DNA of 64,000 nucleotides from Nocardia sp. alder85J (GTDB taxonomy: Bacteria; Actinomycetota; Actinomycetes; Mycobacteriales; Mycobacteriaceae): NCBI RefSeq assembly GCF_020176955.2, contig NZ_JAIUCZ020000010.1, forward strand, positions 277,479 to 341,478, written 5' to 3'. The stretch's first letter is position 1; each line of letters starts with the position of its first letter. Shown here in pieces: positions 50,481-58,406 of the stretch. The notes under the pieces are model-generated. The model was not told where the DNA came from and made no database searches. It saw only the letters and a list, made by a program, of their open reading frames with translations. A program made the translations under genes and the position numbers.

Positions 50481-51282
50481 GTTCCCGCCGCTGCGGCACG
50501 CACCGCAGGGCCCGGCACGATTGGTCGTGCTGGCCTCGCGGATCGGCACGTTCGCACTGATCGAACTGCAGAAACTGCGCCACGACCGCACCGAACTGGT
50601 GACCCGCGCGGTGCAGCCCGCCTTGTGGATGCTGATCTTCGGCACCACGTTCTCGCGGTTGCACAGCATTCCCAGCGGCTCGCTGCCCTATCTGGATTTC
50701 CTCGCGCCGGGCATCATCGCGCAGTCGGCGCTGTTCATCGCGATCTTCTACGGCATCCAGATCATCTGGGACCGCGACGCCGGGATCCTGAACAAACTCA
50801 TGGTCACCCCGACCCCGCGATCGGCGCTGATCACCGGCAAATGTTTCGCCGCCGGAGTGCGCTCGGTCGCCCAGGTGGTGATCATCGTGGTGCTGTCGCT
50901 GCTGATGGGCGTGCACATGACGCTCAATCCGCTGAAGCTGCTCGGCGCGGTGATCGCCGTGATGCTGGGCGCCTCGTTCTTCTCCTGCCTGTCCATGACG
51001 ATCGCCGGGCTGGTCGGCCAGCGCGATCGGCTGATGGGCATCGGGCAGGCCATCACCATGCCGCTGTTCTTCGCCTCGAACGCGCTGTACCCGCTGGACC
51101 TCATGCCGGGCTGGTTGAAGGTGATCAGCCACATCAACCCGCTGAGCTACGAGGTGGAGCTGCTGCGCGGCCTGCTGGTCGGCGCGAGTTACCGGATCTG
51201 GCTGGACCTGGGCGTGCTGGTGCTCGCGGCGGTCGTCGGAATAGTCTGCGCCTCTTCGCTTCTGGGACGGCTCACGCGGTGA
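50440..51282 (+). CDS. ABC-2 type permease, DrrB-like
   Basis: A 280-residue permease with 6 TM helices and the ABC-2 pattern: a cytoplasmic start, TRAVQPALWMLIFGTTF, LDFLAPGIIAQSALFIAIFYG, WDRDAGILNKLMVTPTPRSA (the coupling region) and ALYPLDLMPGWLKVISHINPLSYEVELLRGLL near the C-terminus. It partners the upstream ATPase in export. The GTG at 50440 follows GGGAGGA at 7 nt, better than the in-frame GTG at 50407. It ends 75 bp before tsaC, which has its own promoter. Confidence 0.92.
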   Translation: MSEAHVEPLSGPAEFPPLRHAPQGPARLVVLASRIGTFALIELQKLRHDRTELVTRAVQPALWMLIFGTTFSRLHSIPSGSLPYLDFLAPGIIAQSALFIAIFYGIQIIWDRDAGILNKLMVTPTPRSALITGKCFAAGVRSVAQVVIIVVLSLLMGVHMTLNPLKLLGAVIAVMLGASFFSCLSMTIAGLVGQRDRLMGIGQAITMPLFFASNALYPLDLMPGWLKVISHINPLSYEVELLRGLLVGASYRIWLDLGVLVLAAVVGIVCASSLLGRLTR

Positions 51283-51344
51283 TCGCGCGGCCCGCGGCAG
51301 CCGGAACCCACGCCCCGCCCGCCCGTGCGGCAGCGCCGAAGCAA

Positions 51345-51350
51345 TAGACT
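51345..51350 (+). promoter_or_regulatory. -10 element of tsaC (leaderless)
   Basis: TAGACT lies 7 nt before the GTG of tsaC. The same hexamer occurs 6 nt before the MarR start at 23625 and upstream of the DUF2550 gene at 61344-61349. The position means the transcript would begin at or next to the start codon. Confidence 0.55.
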
Positions 51351-51357
51351 CTGCGCC

Positions 51358-52023
51358 GTGAGTACCGTCTACGACTGCTCCGATCCCGATTCCCGATCCG
51401 CGGGTGTGACCGCCGCGCGGACCACGTTGAAATCCGGACGGCTGGCCGTCATCCCGACCGATACCGTGTACGGACTGGCCGCCGACGCGTTCGACTCCGC
51501 GGCGGTGAGCGCGCTGCTCGCGGCCAAGCGGCGCGGCCGGGACATGCCGGTCCCGGTCCTGGTGGGGTCGTGGAACACCATCGACGGCCTGGTGTTCTCG
51601 GTGCAGCAGCAGGCGCGGGACCTGATCCGGGCGTTCTGGCCGGGCGGGCTGAGCCTGGTGGTGCAGCAGGCGCCCTCGCTGGCCTGGGACCTCGGCGACG
51701 CCCGTGGCACGGTGATGCTGCGGATGCCGCTGCACCCGGTCGCGCTGGAACTGCTGCGCGAGGTGGGCCCGCTGGCGGTGTCCAGCGCGAACGTGTCCGG
51801 TAGTCCCGCGGCCACCACCGTCGACGAGGCCCGCGATCAGCTCGGCGAGCTGGTGGGCGTGTATCTGGACGGCGGCAAGGCCGAGCACGGCATCGCCTCG
51901 ACCATCGTCGACCTGACCGGCGATCGGCCGCGGGTGCTGCGTGCCGGTGCGGTCACGGTGCCGCAGGTCGCGGAGGTGCTGGGCGTCCCCGTCGACGAAC
52001 TGACCGCGGAGCCGACGCGGTGA
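51358..52023 (+). CDS. tsaC: Threonylcarbamoyl-AMP synthase
   Basis: A 221-residue YrdC/Sua5-fold enzyme that makes threonylcarbamoyl-AMP from threonine, bicarbonate and ATP for the t6A modification of ANN-decoding tRNAs. The YrdC start GRLAVIPTDTVYGLAADAFD (about 27-46), the basic KRRGRDMPVPVLV, the AFWPGGLSLVV strand and SSANVSGSPAATT are clear. Its GTG has no ribosome site but a -10 element 7 nt upstream. It lies 75 bp behind the ABC permease and 11 bp before wecA. Confidence 0.95.
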   Translation: MSTVYDCSDPDSRSAGVTAARTTLKSGRLAVIPTDTVYGLAADAFDSAAVSALLAAKRRGRDMPVPVLVGSWNTIDGLVFSVQQQARDLIRAFWPGGLSLVVQQAPSLAWDLGDARGTVMLRMPLHPVALELLREVGPLAVSSANVSGSPAATTVDEARDQLGELVGVYLDGGKAEHGIASTIVDLTGDRPRVLRAGAVTVPQVAEVLGVPVDELTAEPTR

Positions 52024-52034
52024 CGGCCTGGTAG

Positions 52035-53192
52035 ATGGTGTTCAGTCAGGGCGCGGTCGTCCCACTGCGCGAGCTGTTGCTGGTCCTGCTGGTCTCGGCG
52101 GTGGTGACGCTGCTGGCGGTCGGCGGGGTGCGGGTGCTCGCGATCGCCTTCGGCGCGGTGGCCATTCCCCGGGAACGGGATGTGCACGTCAAGCCGACGC
52201 CGCGGATGGGCGGTGTCGGCATGTACGTCGGGGTGGTCGCGGCGGTGTTGTTCGCACACCAGTTGCCGGCACTGCGCCGCGGTTTCGATTTCGCGCCGGA
52301 TATTCCGGCGGTGCTGGTGGCGGGCACGCTGATCGTGCTCGTCGGCATCGTCGACGACCGCTGGGGTCTGGACGCGCTCACCAAATTCGTCGGGCAGATC
52401 ACCGCCGCCGGAGTGATGGCGGTGATGGGCCTGAGCTGGGTGGTGATCTACAACCCCTTCAACAACTCCACGGTGGTACTGGACCAGTTGCAGGGCGGCC
52501 TGGCCACCGTCCTCATCACGGTCACCATGATCAACGCGATGAATTTCGTGGACGGTATGGACGGATTGGCGGCCGGGCTGGGATTGATCGCGGCCGCGGC
52601 GGTTTTCGTGTTCTCCATCGGGTTGCTCTACGAACAGGGTGGCTCCACCGACACCTATCCGCCGGCGTTGCTGGCGGCGGCGCTCGCCGGTGCCTGCCTG
52701 GGATTTCTGCCACACAATTTCCAACCGGCCCGGATATTCATGGGGGATTCCGGCTCGATGCTGATCGGCCTGATGCTGGCCGCGATCTCCACCGGCGCCT
52801 CCGGTCGAATTCCGCTGCAAGGGTACGGGCCGCGCGACATCGTGGGCCTGTTGTCGCCGCTGTTCCTGGTGGGTGCGGTGATGTTCATTCCGGTCCTGGA
52901 TCTGGTGCTGGCCATCGTGCGCCGGGTGCGGGCGGGGGTCAGTTTCTCCACGCCGGACAAAATGCATCTGCATCATCGGCTGCTCCAGATCGGCCATTCC
53001 CAGCGTCGCGTGGTGCTGCTGATCTACTTGTGGGTCGGCATGCTGGCATTCGGGGCGGTCGGTACGTCGCTGATGGATCGCCGGCTGGTGTTGCTGCTGC
53101 TGGCCGCGGGCCTGCTTTTCGCCCTGCTGGTGACCGCGGTGCCGTCGTTGCGGGTGGCCGTGGGATTACGCCGCCGCCCGCCGCCGGAGTGA
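52035..53192 (+). CDS. wecA: Polyprenyl-phosphate GlcNAc-1-phosphate transferase
   Basis: A 385-residue membrane enzyme with about 11 TM helices. It starts arabinogalactan linker synthesis by putting GlcNAc-1-P on decaprenyl phosphate. Family motifs are RDVHVKPTPRMGGVGMY (about 48), GIVDDRWGLDALTKFVGQ (DD motif, about 108), MINAMNFVDGMDGLAAG (about 167), FMGDSGSMLIG and the basic HLHHRLL loop near 313. The ATG at 52035 lies 11 bp after tsaC with no clear ribosome site. The wecA-atp neighbourhood matches Rv1302 in M. tuberculosis (from memory). Confidence 0.94.
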   Translation: MVFSQGAVVPLRELLLVLLVSAVVTLLAVGGVRVLAIAFGAVAIPRERDVHVKPTPRMGGVGMYVGVVAAVLFAHQLPALRRGFDFAPDIPAVLVAGTLIVLVGIVDDRWGLDALTKFVGQITAAGVMAVMGLSWVVIYNPFNNSTVVLDQLQGGLATVLITVTMINAMNFVDGMDGLAAGLGLIAAAAVFVFSIGLLYEQGGSTDTYPPALLAAALAGACLGFLPHNFQPARIFMGDSGSMLIGLMLAAISTGASGRIPLQGYGPRDIVGLLSPLFLVGAVMFIPVLDLVLAIVRRVRAGVSFSTPDKMHLHHRLLQIGHSQRRVVLLIYLWVGMLAFGAVGTSLMDRRLVLLLLAAGLLFALLVTAVPSLRVAVGLRRRPPPE

Positions 53193-53279
53193 GTGCGAAG
53201 TCTGGGCAGTGAGTGCGGCGCCGTGAGCAAATCGAGCGCTACGCGGCGGTGGAAACCGCCGCGGGTACAGTTGGCAGCC

Positions 53280-53738
53280 GTGAACGCCGAATCCCAGCCC
53301 TCCACGCCGCAACCCGCTCCGGGGCCGGTGAGCGCCCCGCGCGCCGACGACGCGGCGTTGCGCGCCGCCCTGCGCCACGGCGTGGCCGGGCTGGTGGCGC
53401 TGGTGGTGGTCGCGGCCGTGGTGGCGACGATCGTCGCGGGCCTGCCGGGGCTGTGGGGCGCGCTGATCGGCGCGGCCATCGGCGGCTTTTTCATCCTCGC
53501 CACCGCCGTGGTGGTGCTGCGCACCGCGACGCTCGATTCCGGCGTCCAGGGCATGGTGATGCTGGCGAGCTGGGTGGGGAAACTTCTGGTCGTGGTGATC
53601 GTTGTGGCCGTTCTCAAACACTTCGACTTTTATAGCCGTGGTGCATTATTCCTGACGGTACTGGGTTCGTTGCTCATCGTGCTGGGGGCGGAAACGTATG
53701 GCCTGCTGCGCCAACGGGTTCCGTATGTCGGTAGCTGA
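53280..53738 (+). CDS. AtpI-like membrane protein upstream of the atp operon
   Basis: A 152-residue protein with a Pro/Ala-rich start and four TM helices (about 38-148) that ends with QRVPYVGS. Position and shape match the Rv1303/AtpI-like proteins before actinobacterial ATP synthase genes, which may help assemble the c-ring or import Mg2+. The GTG at 53280 lies 8 nt after TACAGT (53266-53271), pointing to a leaderless mRNA; GTGs at 53223 and 53193 are in frame but lack support. Confidence 0.8.
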   Translation: MNAESQPSTPQPAPGPVSAPRADDAALRAALRHGVAGLVALVVVAAVVATIVAGLPGLWGALIGAAIGGFFILATAVVVLRTATLDSGVQGMVMLASWVGKLLVVVIVVAVLKHFDFYSRGALFLTVLGSLLIVLGAETYGLLRQRVPYVGS

Positions 53739-54070
53739 GGGGGCACCCATCGATCAAGATCGACAATTTGGTATAGGCAACCCCCTACACAGCGTCGTAG
53801 ATAGCTTGGTAAACTCTTTACCGTAAGCACACGAAACCGGGGGTCGATCGACTAGGATCGATACCGGCAGGTTATGCTTACTGCCGTGCCGGACCTGCAT
53901 GGTTCGGCTCTGCACCGTCGACGATGTCGCCGACGTACAGACGCCAGGGGCGGAAACTCCGCACAGCTGCTGACGAACTTCGAGCCGACTCGAGTCGACC
54001 ACCAGATCGTCAATGTCCGATCGAACCGTAGGTCTAGCGATAGCCTGCGGCCCGAACACGGGAGAGAACG
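53739..54070 (+). promoter_or_regulatory. Control region of the atp operon
   Basis: 332 bp without a gene, the most AT-rich stretch of the right half (53750-53880). It holds a perfect inverted repeat GGTAAA-CTC-TTTACC at 53808-53822 overlapping a -10-like TAAACT, several ATCGATC-type repeats, and at the end the ribosome site GGAGAG at 54061-54066. It likely carries the promoter and a regulator site for atpBEFHAGDC. No -35/-10 pair with ideal spacing could be picked with certainty. Confidence 0.5.
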
Positions 54071-54085
54071 CTGAGCGTCACCACC

Positions 54086-54862
54086 TTGGCCGGCGAGTTT
54101 CACGCGCCGTCCCTAGATGACTTCTTCCCGAAGGCTGTGCTCTTCCAGGGAACGGTCTTCGAGCTGGACCGATTGATGCTCATTCGCATCCTCATGTCGG
54201 CAGTGCTGATCGCGGTCATGCTGGCCGCATTCCGGCGCCCCCAGATCGTCCCGCGTGGTCTTCAGAACATCGCCGAAACCGGCCTGGTGTTCGTCCGCGA
54301 GCAGATCTGTGACGAGGTGCTCGGCAAGGAAACCGGCAAACGGTATTTCCCGCTGATCGCCACGATCTTCTTCTCGGTGCTGTTCTTGAACTTCTCGGGT
54401 GTCATCCCGTTCCTGAACATCTCCTCCAACGCGCGTATCGGTATGCCGTTGGTGCTGGCCGTGATCGCGTACGTCGCGTTCAACTACATCGGCATCAAGA
54501 AGTACGGCTTCTGGAAGTACATGCGCTCGTCCATCGTGGTGCCCAATGTGCCGCCCGCGATGCACGTGCTGCTGATTCCGATCGAGTTCATCTCGACCTT
54601 CGTCCTGCGCCCGTTCACGCTGACCGTCCGTCTCATGGCGAACATGCTGGCCGGCCACATCATGCTGGTGCTGTTCTTCAGTGCGACACAGTTCTTCCTG
54701 TTCGACGGTGCGGCGTGGATGAAGGGCCTGTCGCCGTTCTCGTTGCTCGGCGGCTTCGCCTTCACGCTCTTCGAGCTACTGGTGATCTTCCTGCAGGCGT
54801 ACGTCTTCGCGTTGCTGACCGCGGTCTACGTCGGGCTCGCGCAGCACGCCGACGCTCACTGA
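54086..54862 (+). CDS. atpB: ATP synthase F0 subunit a
   Basis: A membrane protein of about 258 residues that forms the proton half-channels against the c-ring. The essential Arg is in FVLRPFTLTVRLMANMLAGH (about 178-190), followed by a late helix with FTLFELLVIFLQAYVFALLTAVYVG. The start is unclear: TTG at 54086 is the first standard start, but the only ribosome site (GGAGAG, 54061-54066) fits an in-frame CTG at 54071 that would add LSVTT. It is the first gene of the atp operon. Confidence 0.93.
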   Translation: MAGEFHAPSLDDFFPKAVLFQGTVFELDRLMLIRILMSAVLIAVMLAAFRRPQIVPRGLQNIAETGLVFVREQICDEVLGKETGKRYFPLIATIFFSVLFLNFSGVIPFLNISSNARIGMPLVLAVIAYVAFNYIGIKKYGFWKYMRSSIVVPNVPPAMHVLLIPIEFISTFVLRPFTLTVRLMANMLAGHIMLVLFFSATQFFLFDGAAWMKGLSPFSLLGGFAFTLFELLVIFLQAYVFALLTAVYVGLAQHADAH

Positions 54863-54926
54863 CTCGCACAAGAACTGACCCACACGCCGTCGGGCGGGTG
54901 GGCAACAGAAAGGGATAAGAAAACTC

Positions 54927-55175
54927 ATGAGCCTCTCGTACGTGGCCACCACCCTCGCCGACAATGCCCCGAAGGCGACGGGTTACGGCGCGATCGGATA
55001 CGGCCTGGCGGCCATCGGCCCCGGCATCGGCGTGGGCATCGTCGTCGGTAAGGCGATCGAGGGCATCGCCCGGCAGCCCGAGCTGGCCGGCCAGATCCGG
55101 ACCAACATGTTCCTGGGCATCGCCTTCACCGAGGCGCTGGCCCTGATCGGCCTCGTGGCCGGCTTCATCTTCTGA
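54927..55175 (+). CDS. atpE: ATP synthase F0 subunit c
   Basis: An 82-residue hairpin of two TM helices that forms the rotor ring. The Gly-rich first helix (YGAIGYGLAAIGPGIGVGIV), the polar loop GIARQPE (46-52) and the proton-carrying Glu69 in AFTEALALIG are all present. This Glu is the residue contacted by diarylquinolines in mycobacteria. The ribosome site is GAAAGGGA before ATG 54927. It lies 64 bp after atpB. Confidence 0.97.
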   Translation: MSLSYVATTLADNAPKATGYGAIGYGLAAIGPGIGVGIVVGKAIEGIARQPELAGQIRTNMFLGIAFTEALALIGLVAGFIF

Positions 55176-55180
55176 TTGCC

Positions 55181-55744
55181 ATGAACGGGATGTATCTGCT
55201 CGCGGCGGACGACAGTGGGTCCTCGGACCACAACCCTCTGCTCCCCGAGTCATACGACATCTTCTGGTCGGCGATCGTCATCGTCGTCATCGGGTTCGTC
55301 TTCTACAAGTACGTGATCCCCCGGTTGACGAAGGTGCTCGACGAGCGCTCGGAGAAGATCGAAGGCGGTATCGCCAAGGCGGAGGCCGCGCAGGCACAGG
55401 CGCAGCAGACGCTGCAGCTGTACCAGCAGCAGCTCGCCGAGGCTCGCCTCGAGGCGGCGCGTATCCGCGAGGACGCGCGCACCCAGGGTCAGCAGATCCT
55501 GGCCCAGATGAAGGCCGACGCGCAAGCCGAGGCCGACCGCATCGTCGCCGCCGGGCATTCCCAGCTCGAGGCGCAGCGGCAGCAGATCGTCACCGAGCTG
55601 CGTGGCGAACTCGGCCGCACCGCGGTCGATCTGGCCGAGAAGATCATTGGCCAATCTGTGTCGGATGCGGCCAAACAGGCGGCGTCGATCGACCGGTTCC
55701 TCTCAGAATTGGATGAGCAGGCCGGCATCGGAGTCGGACGGTAG
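55181..55744 (+). CDS. atpF: ATP synthase F0 subunit b
   Basis: A 187-residue stator subunit. A short external start and one TM helix (about 27-45, FWSAIVIVVIGFVFYKYVI) precede a long charged coiled coil rich in Gln/Ala/Glu (about 55-175). It links subunit a with delta and F1. The ATG at 55181 is 5 bp behind atpE with no clear ribosome site; an ATG at 55190 is the alternative. It is a separate gene from delta, unlike the mycobacterial set where a second b is fused to delta. Confidence 0.95.
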   Translation: MNGMYLLAADDSGSSDHNPLLPESYDIFWSAIVIVVIGFVFYKYVIPRLTKVLDERSEKIEGGIAKAEAAQAQAQQTLQLYQQQLAEARLEAARIREDARTQGQQILAQMKADAQAEADRIVAAGHSQLEAQRQQIVTELRGELGRTAVDLAEKIIGQSVSDAAKQAASIDRFLSELDEQAGIGVGR

Positions 55745-55839
55745 CGCAACCTGAGCGGGTCAGCGGCCGAAGGCGGTACGCGGAGTGACCACCGAGGCCG
55801 CCCCGCGAAGGTAAAACCATCACAGTGAAAGTGGGAAGC

Positions 55840-56649
55840 ATGTACGCAGCGAGCCGTGAGGCGAGTTCCCGTGCTCGGGAAGCTCTTTCGGCCGCACTGG
55901 CCGGGAGCGACACCGTCGCCGCCACGACGGGTTCCGAATTGTTCGCCGTTGTCGCCGTGCTCGACGACCAGCGCTCGCTGCGTGTGGCGCTCGCGGACAA
56001 GTCGGTATCCGGTTCGGCGCGTGCCGAACTGGCCGAACGCCTTTTCGGCGGCAAGATCAGTGCGGCCACCCAGGCCGTGCTGACCACGGCCGTCGCCGAG
56101 AACTGGTCCCGCACCGGGGACCTGGTCGACACTCTGGAACTGCTCGGCCAGGAGGCGCTGCTGCGCGCCGCGGCCGATCGTGGCCGCCTCGACGTCGTCG
56201 AGGACGAGTTGTTCCGCCTCAGCCGCATCGTCGAGGCCAATCCCGATCTGGAGCAGGCCCTGGCCGACCGTGGCAAGCCCGCGCAGGCCAAGCGCGATCT
56301 GATCCAGCGCCTGCTGAACGGCAAGGTGCGAGACGTCACGCTGGAACTGATCGAGCAGGCGGTGAGCCGCCGGCGTGGCGATATCGGCGCGGCGTTCGAC
56401 CACCTGTCCGATCTGGCGGCGTCGCTGCGGCAGCAGGTCGTCGCGCACGTGCGCGCGGCGGTCGATCTGACCCCGCAGCAGCGGGAACAGCTGGCGGCCT
56501 CCCTGCAGCGCCTCTACGACAAGCAGATCACCGTGCACGTGCAGGTCGATCCGAGCCTGCTGGCCGGTGTCGTCGTGCACATCGGCGACGACGTGATCGA
56601 CGGCAGTGCCCTCGGCCGGCTGCAGCGCCTGCGTCAGTCCCTGACCTAG
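55840..56649 (+). CDS. atpH: ATP synthase F1 subunit delta
   Basis: A 269-residue stator subunit. It is longer than E. coli delta (177) and similar to the Streptomyces type, with an extra N-terminal helical region of about 90 residues. The C-terminal OSCP part holds VVAHVRAAVDLTPQQREQL and VHVQVDPSLLAGVVVHIGDDVIDGSALGRL, the delta signature. No b-like TM helix is fused, unlike mycobacterial AtpH (b-delta). The ATG at 55840 matches family starts; a GTG at 55825 is in frame. Confidence 0.93.
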   Translation: MYAASREASSRAREALSAALAGSDTVAATTGSELFAVVAVLDDQRSLRVALADKSVSGSARAELAERLFGGKISAATQAVLTTAVAENWSRTGDLVDTLELLGQEALLRAAADRGRLDVVEDELFRLSRIVEANPDLEQALADRGKPAQAKRDLIQRLLNGKVRDVTLELIEQAVSRRRGDIGAAFDHLSDLAASLRQQVVAHVRAAVDLTPQQREQLAASLQRLYDKQITVHVQVDPSLLAGVVVHIGDDVIDGSALGRLQRLRQSLT

Positions 56650-56714
56650 CGGCCCACCGACACGGCGCTTAACCTACCGACAATCCAGACCAGACAGCGA
56701 GAGCAGGAACAACC

Positions 56715-58352
56715 ATGGCGGAGCTGACGATCTCCACCGATGAGATCCGTAGCGCGATCGAGAGCTACACCCAGTCCTACACGCCCGAGACCTCCATCGA
56801 GGAGATCGGCGTCGTCACCGACACCGGTGACGGTATCGCCCACATCAGCGGCCTGCCGTCGGCGATGGCCAACGAGCTGCTCGAATTCCCGGGCGGTGTG
56901 CTGGGTGTCGCGCTGAACCTCGAGGACACCTCGATCGGTGCGGTCATCCTGGGTGAGTTCGACACCATCGAGGAGGGCCAGCAGGTCCGCCGGACCGGCG
57001 ACGTGCTCTCGGTCCCCGTCGGCGACGCCTTCCTCGGCCGCGTGGTGAACCCGCTGGGCCAGCCCATCGACGGTCTCGGCGACATCGCCGCCGACGAGCG
57101 TCGCGTGCTCGAGCTGCAGGCCGCCACCGTGCTCGAGCGGCAGCCCGTCGGCGAGCCGCTGGCCACCGGCATCACCGCCATCGACGCCCTGACCGCCATC
57201 GGCCGCGGTCAGCGTCAGCTGGTCATCGGCGACCGCAAGACCGGCAAGACCGCCGTCTGCGTCGACGCCATCCTGAACCAGAAGGCCAACTGGGAGACCG
57301 GCGACCCGGCCAAGCAGGTCCGCTGCATCTACGTCGCCATCGGCCAGAAGGGCTCCACCATCGCCGGTGTGAAGACCGCGCTGGAGGCGCACGGTGCGAT
57401 GGAGTACACCACCATCGTCGCGGCCCCCGCGTCCGACTCCGCCGGCTTCAAGTGGCTGGCCCCCTACACCGGTTCGGCCATCGGCCAGCACTGGATGTAC
57501 CAGGGCAAGCACGTCCTGATCGTGTTCGACGACCTGACCAAGCAGGCCGAGGCCTACCGCGCCATCTCGCTGCTGCTGCGCCGCCCGCCGGGCCGCGAGG
57601 CGTACCCGGGTGACGTCTTCTACCTGCACTCCCGGCTGCTGGAGCGTTGCGCGAAGCTGTCCGACGAGATGGGCGCGGGCTCGATGACCGGTCTGCCGAT
57701 CATCGAGACCAAGGCCAACGACGTCTCGGCGTTCATCCCGACCAACGTCATCTCGATCACCGACGGCCAGGTCTTCCTGGAGTCCGACCTGTTCAACAAG
57801 GGCGTCCGCCCGGCGATCAACGTCGGTACCTCGGTCTCCCGTGTCGGTGGCGCCGCTCAGACCAAGGGCATGAAGAAGGTCGCCGGTTCGCTGCGTCTGG
57901 AGCTGGCCTCCTACCGCGAGCTGGAGGCGTTCTCCGCCTTCGCCTCCGACCTGGACGCGGCCTCGCTCGCCCAGCTGGAGCGCGGCGCGCGCTGGGTCGA
58001 GCTGCTCAAGCAGAATCAGTACTCGCCGGTCTCCGTCGAGGACCAGATCGTCTCGATCTTCCTGGTCGACGCCGGTTACTACGACTCGGTGCCGGTCGGC
58101 GACGTCCGTCGCTTCAACGCCGACCTGGTGGATCACCTGCACCGCAACGCCGCCGCGGCCTTCAAGGCGATCGAGGGTGGCAAGGTGCTCGAGGGCGAGT
58201 CCGCCGACCTGATCAAGGCCGAGACCGACAAGTTCAAGAACGGCTTCCTGGCCTCCGACGGCAGCCGGGTCGTGAACGAGGCCGCCGCCGGCGAGCTGGG
58301 CCACGAAGAGGTCGAGTCGCTGGCCGTCACCCGCAAGCACGTCGAGAAGTAA
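56715..58352 (+). CDS. atpA: ATP synthase F1 subunit alpha
   Basis: A 545-residue non-catalytic subunit. The P-loop is GDRKTGKTAV (about 172-181), followed by YVAIGQKGSTIAGVKTALE and the arginine-finger region SVSRVGGAAQTKGMKKVAGS (about 373-392). Compared with E. coli (513) it has a C-terminal tail of about 30 residues (SDGSRVVNEAAAGELGHEEV onward), like the extension that suppresses ATP hydrolysis in mycobacteria. The ATG at 56715 follows GAGCAGGAAC. It is 65 bp behind atpH. Confidence 0.97.
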   Translation: MAELTISTDEIRSAIESYTQSYTPETSIEEIGVVTDTGDGIAHISGLPSAMANELLEFPGGVLGVALNLEDTSIGAVILGEFDTIEEGQQVRRTGDVLSVPVGDAFLGRVVNPLGQPIDGLGDIAADERRVLELQAATVLERQPVGEPLATGITAIDALTAIGRGQRQLVIGDRKTGKTAVCVDAILNQKANWETGDPAKQVRCIYVAIGQKGSTIAGVKTALEAHGAMEYTTIVAAPASDSAGFKWLAPYTGSAIGQHWMYQGKHVLIVFDDLTKQAEAYRAISLLLRRPPGREAYPGDVFYLHSRLLERCAKLSDEMGAGSMTGLPIIETKANDVSAFIPTNVISITDGQVFLESDLFNKGVRPAINVGTSVSRVGGAAQTKGMKKVAGSLRLELASYRELEAFSAFASDLDAASLAQLERGARWVELLKQNQYSPVSVEDQIVSIFLVDAGYYDSVPVGDVRRFNADLVDHLHRNAAAAFKAIEGGKVLEGESADLIKAETDKFKNGFLASDGSRVVNEAAAGELGHEEVESLAVTRKHVEK

Positions 58353-58406
58353 GCGATCTGCCCATGGGACCGACGATTCACTACGCGCGAATGAGGGGAG
58401 TGTGAG

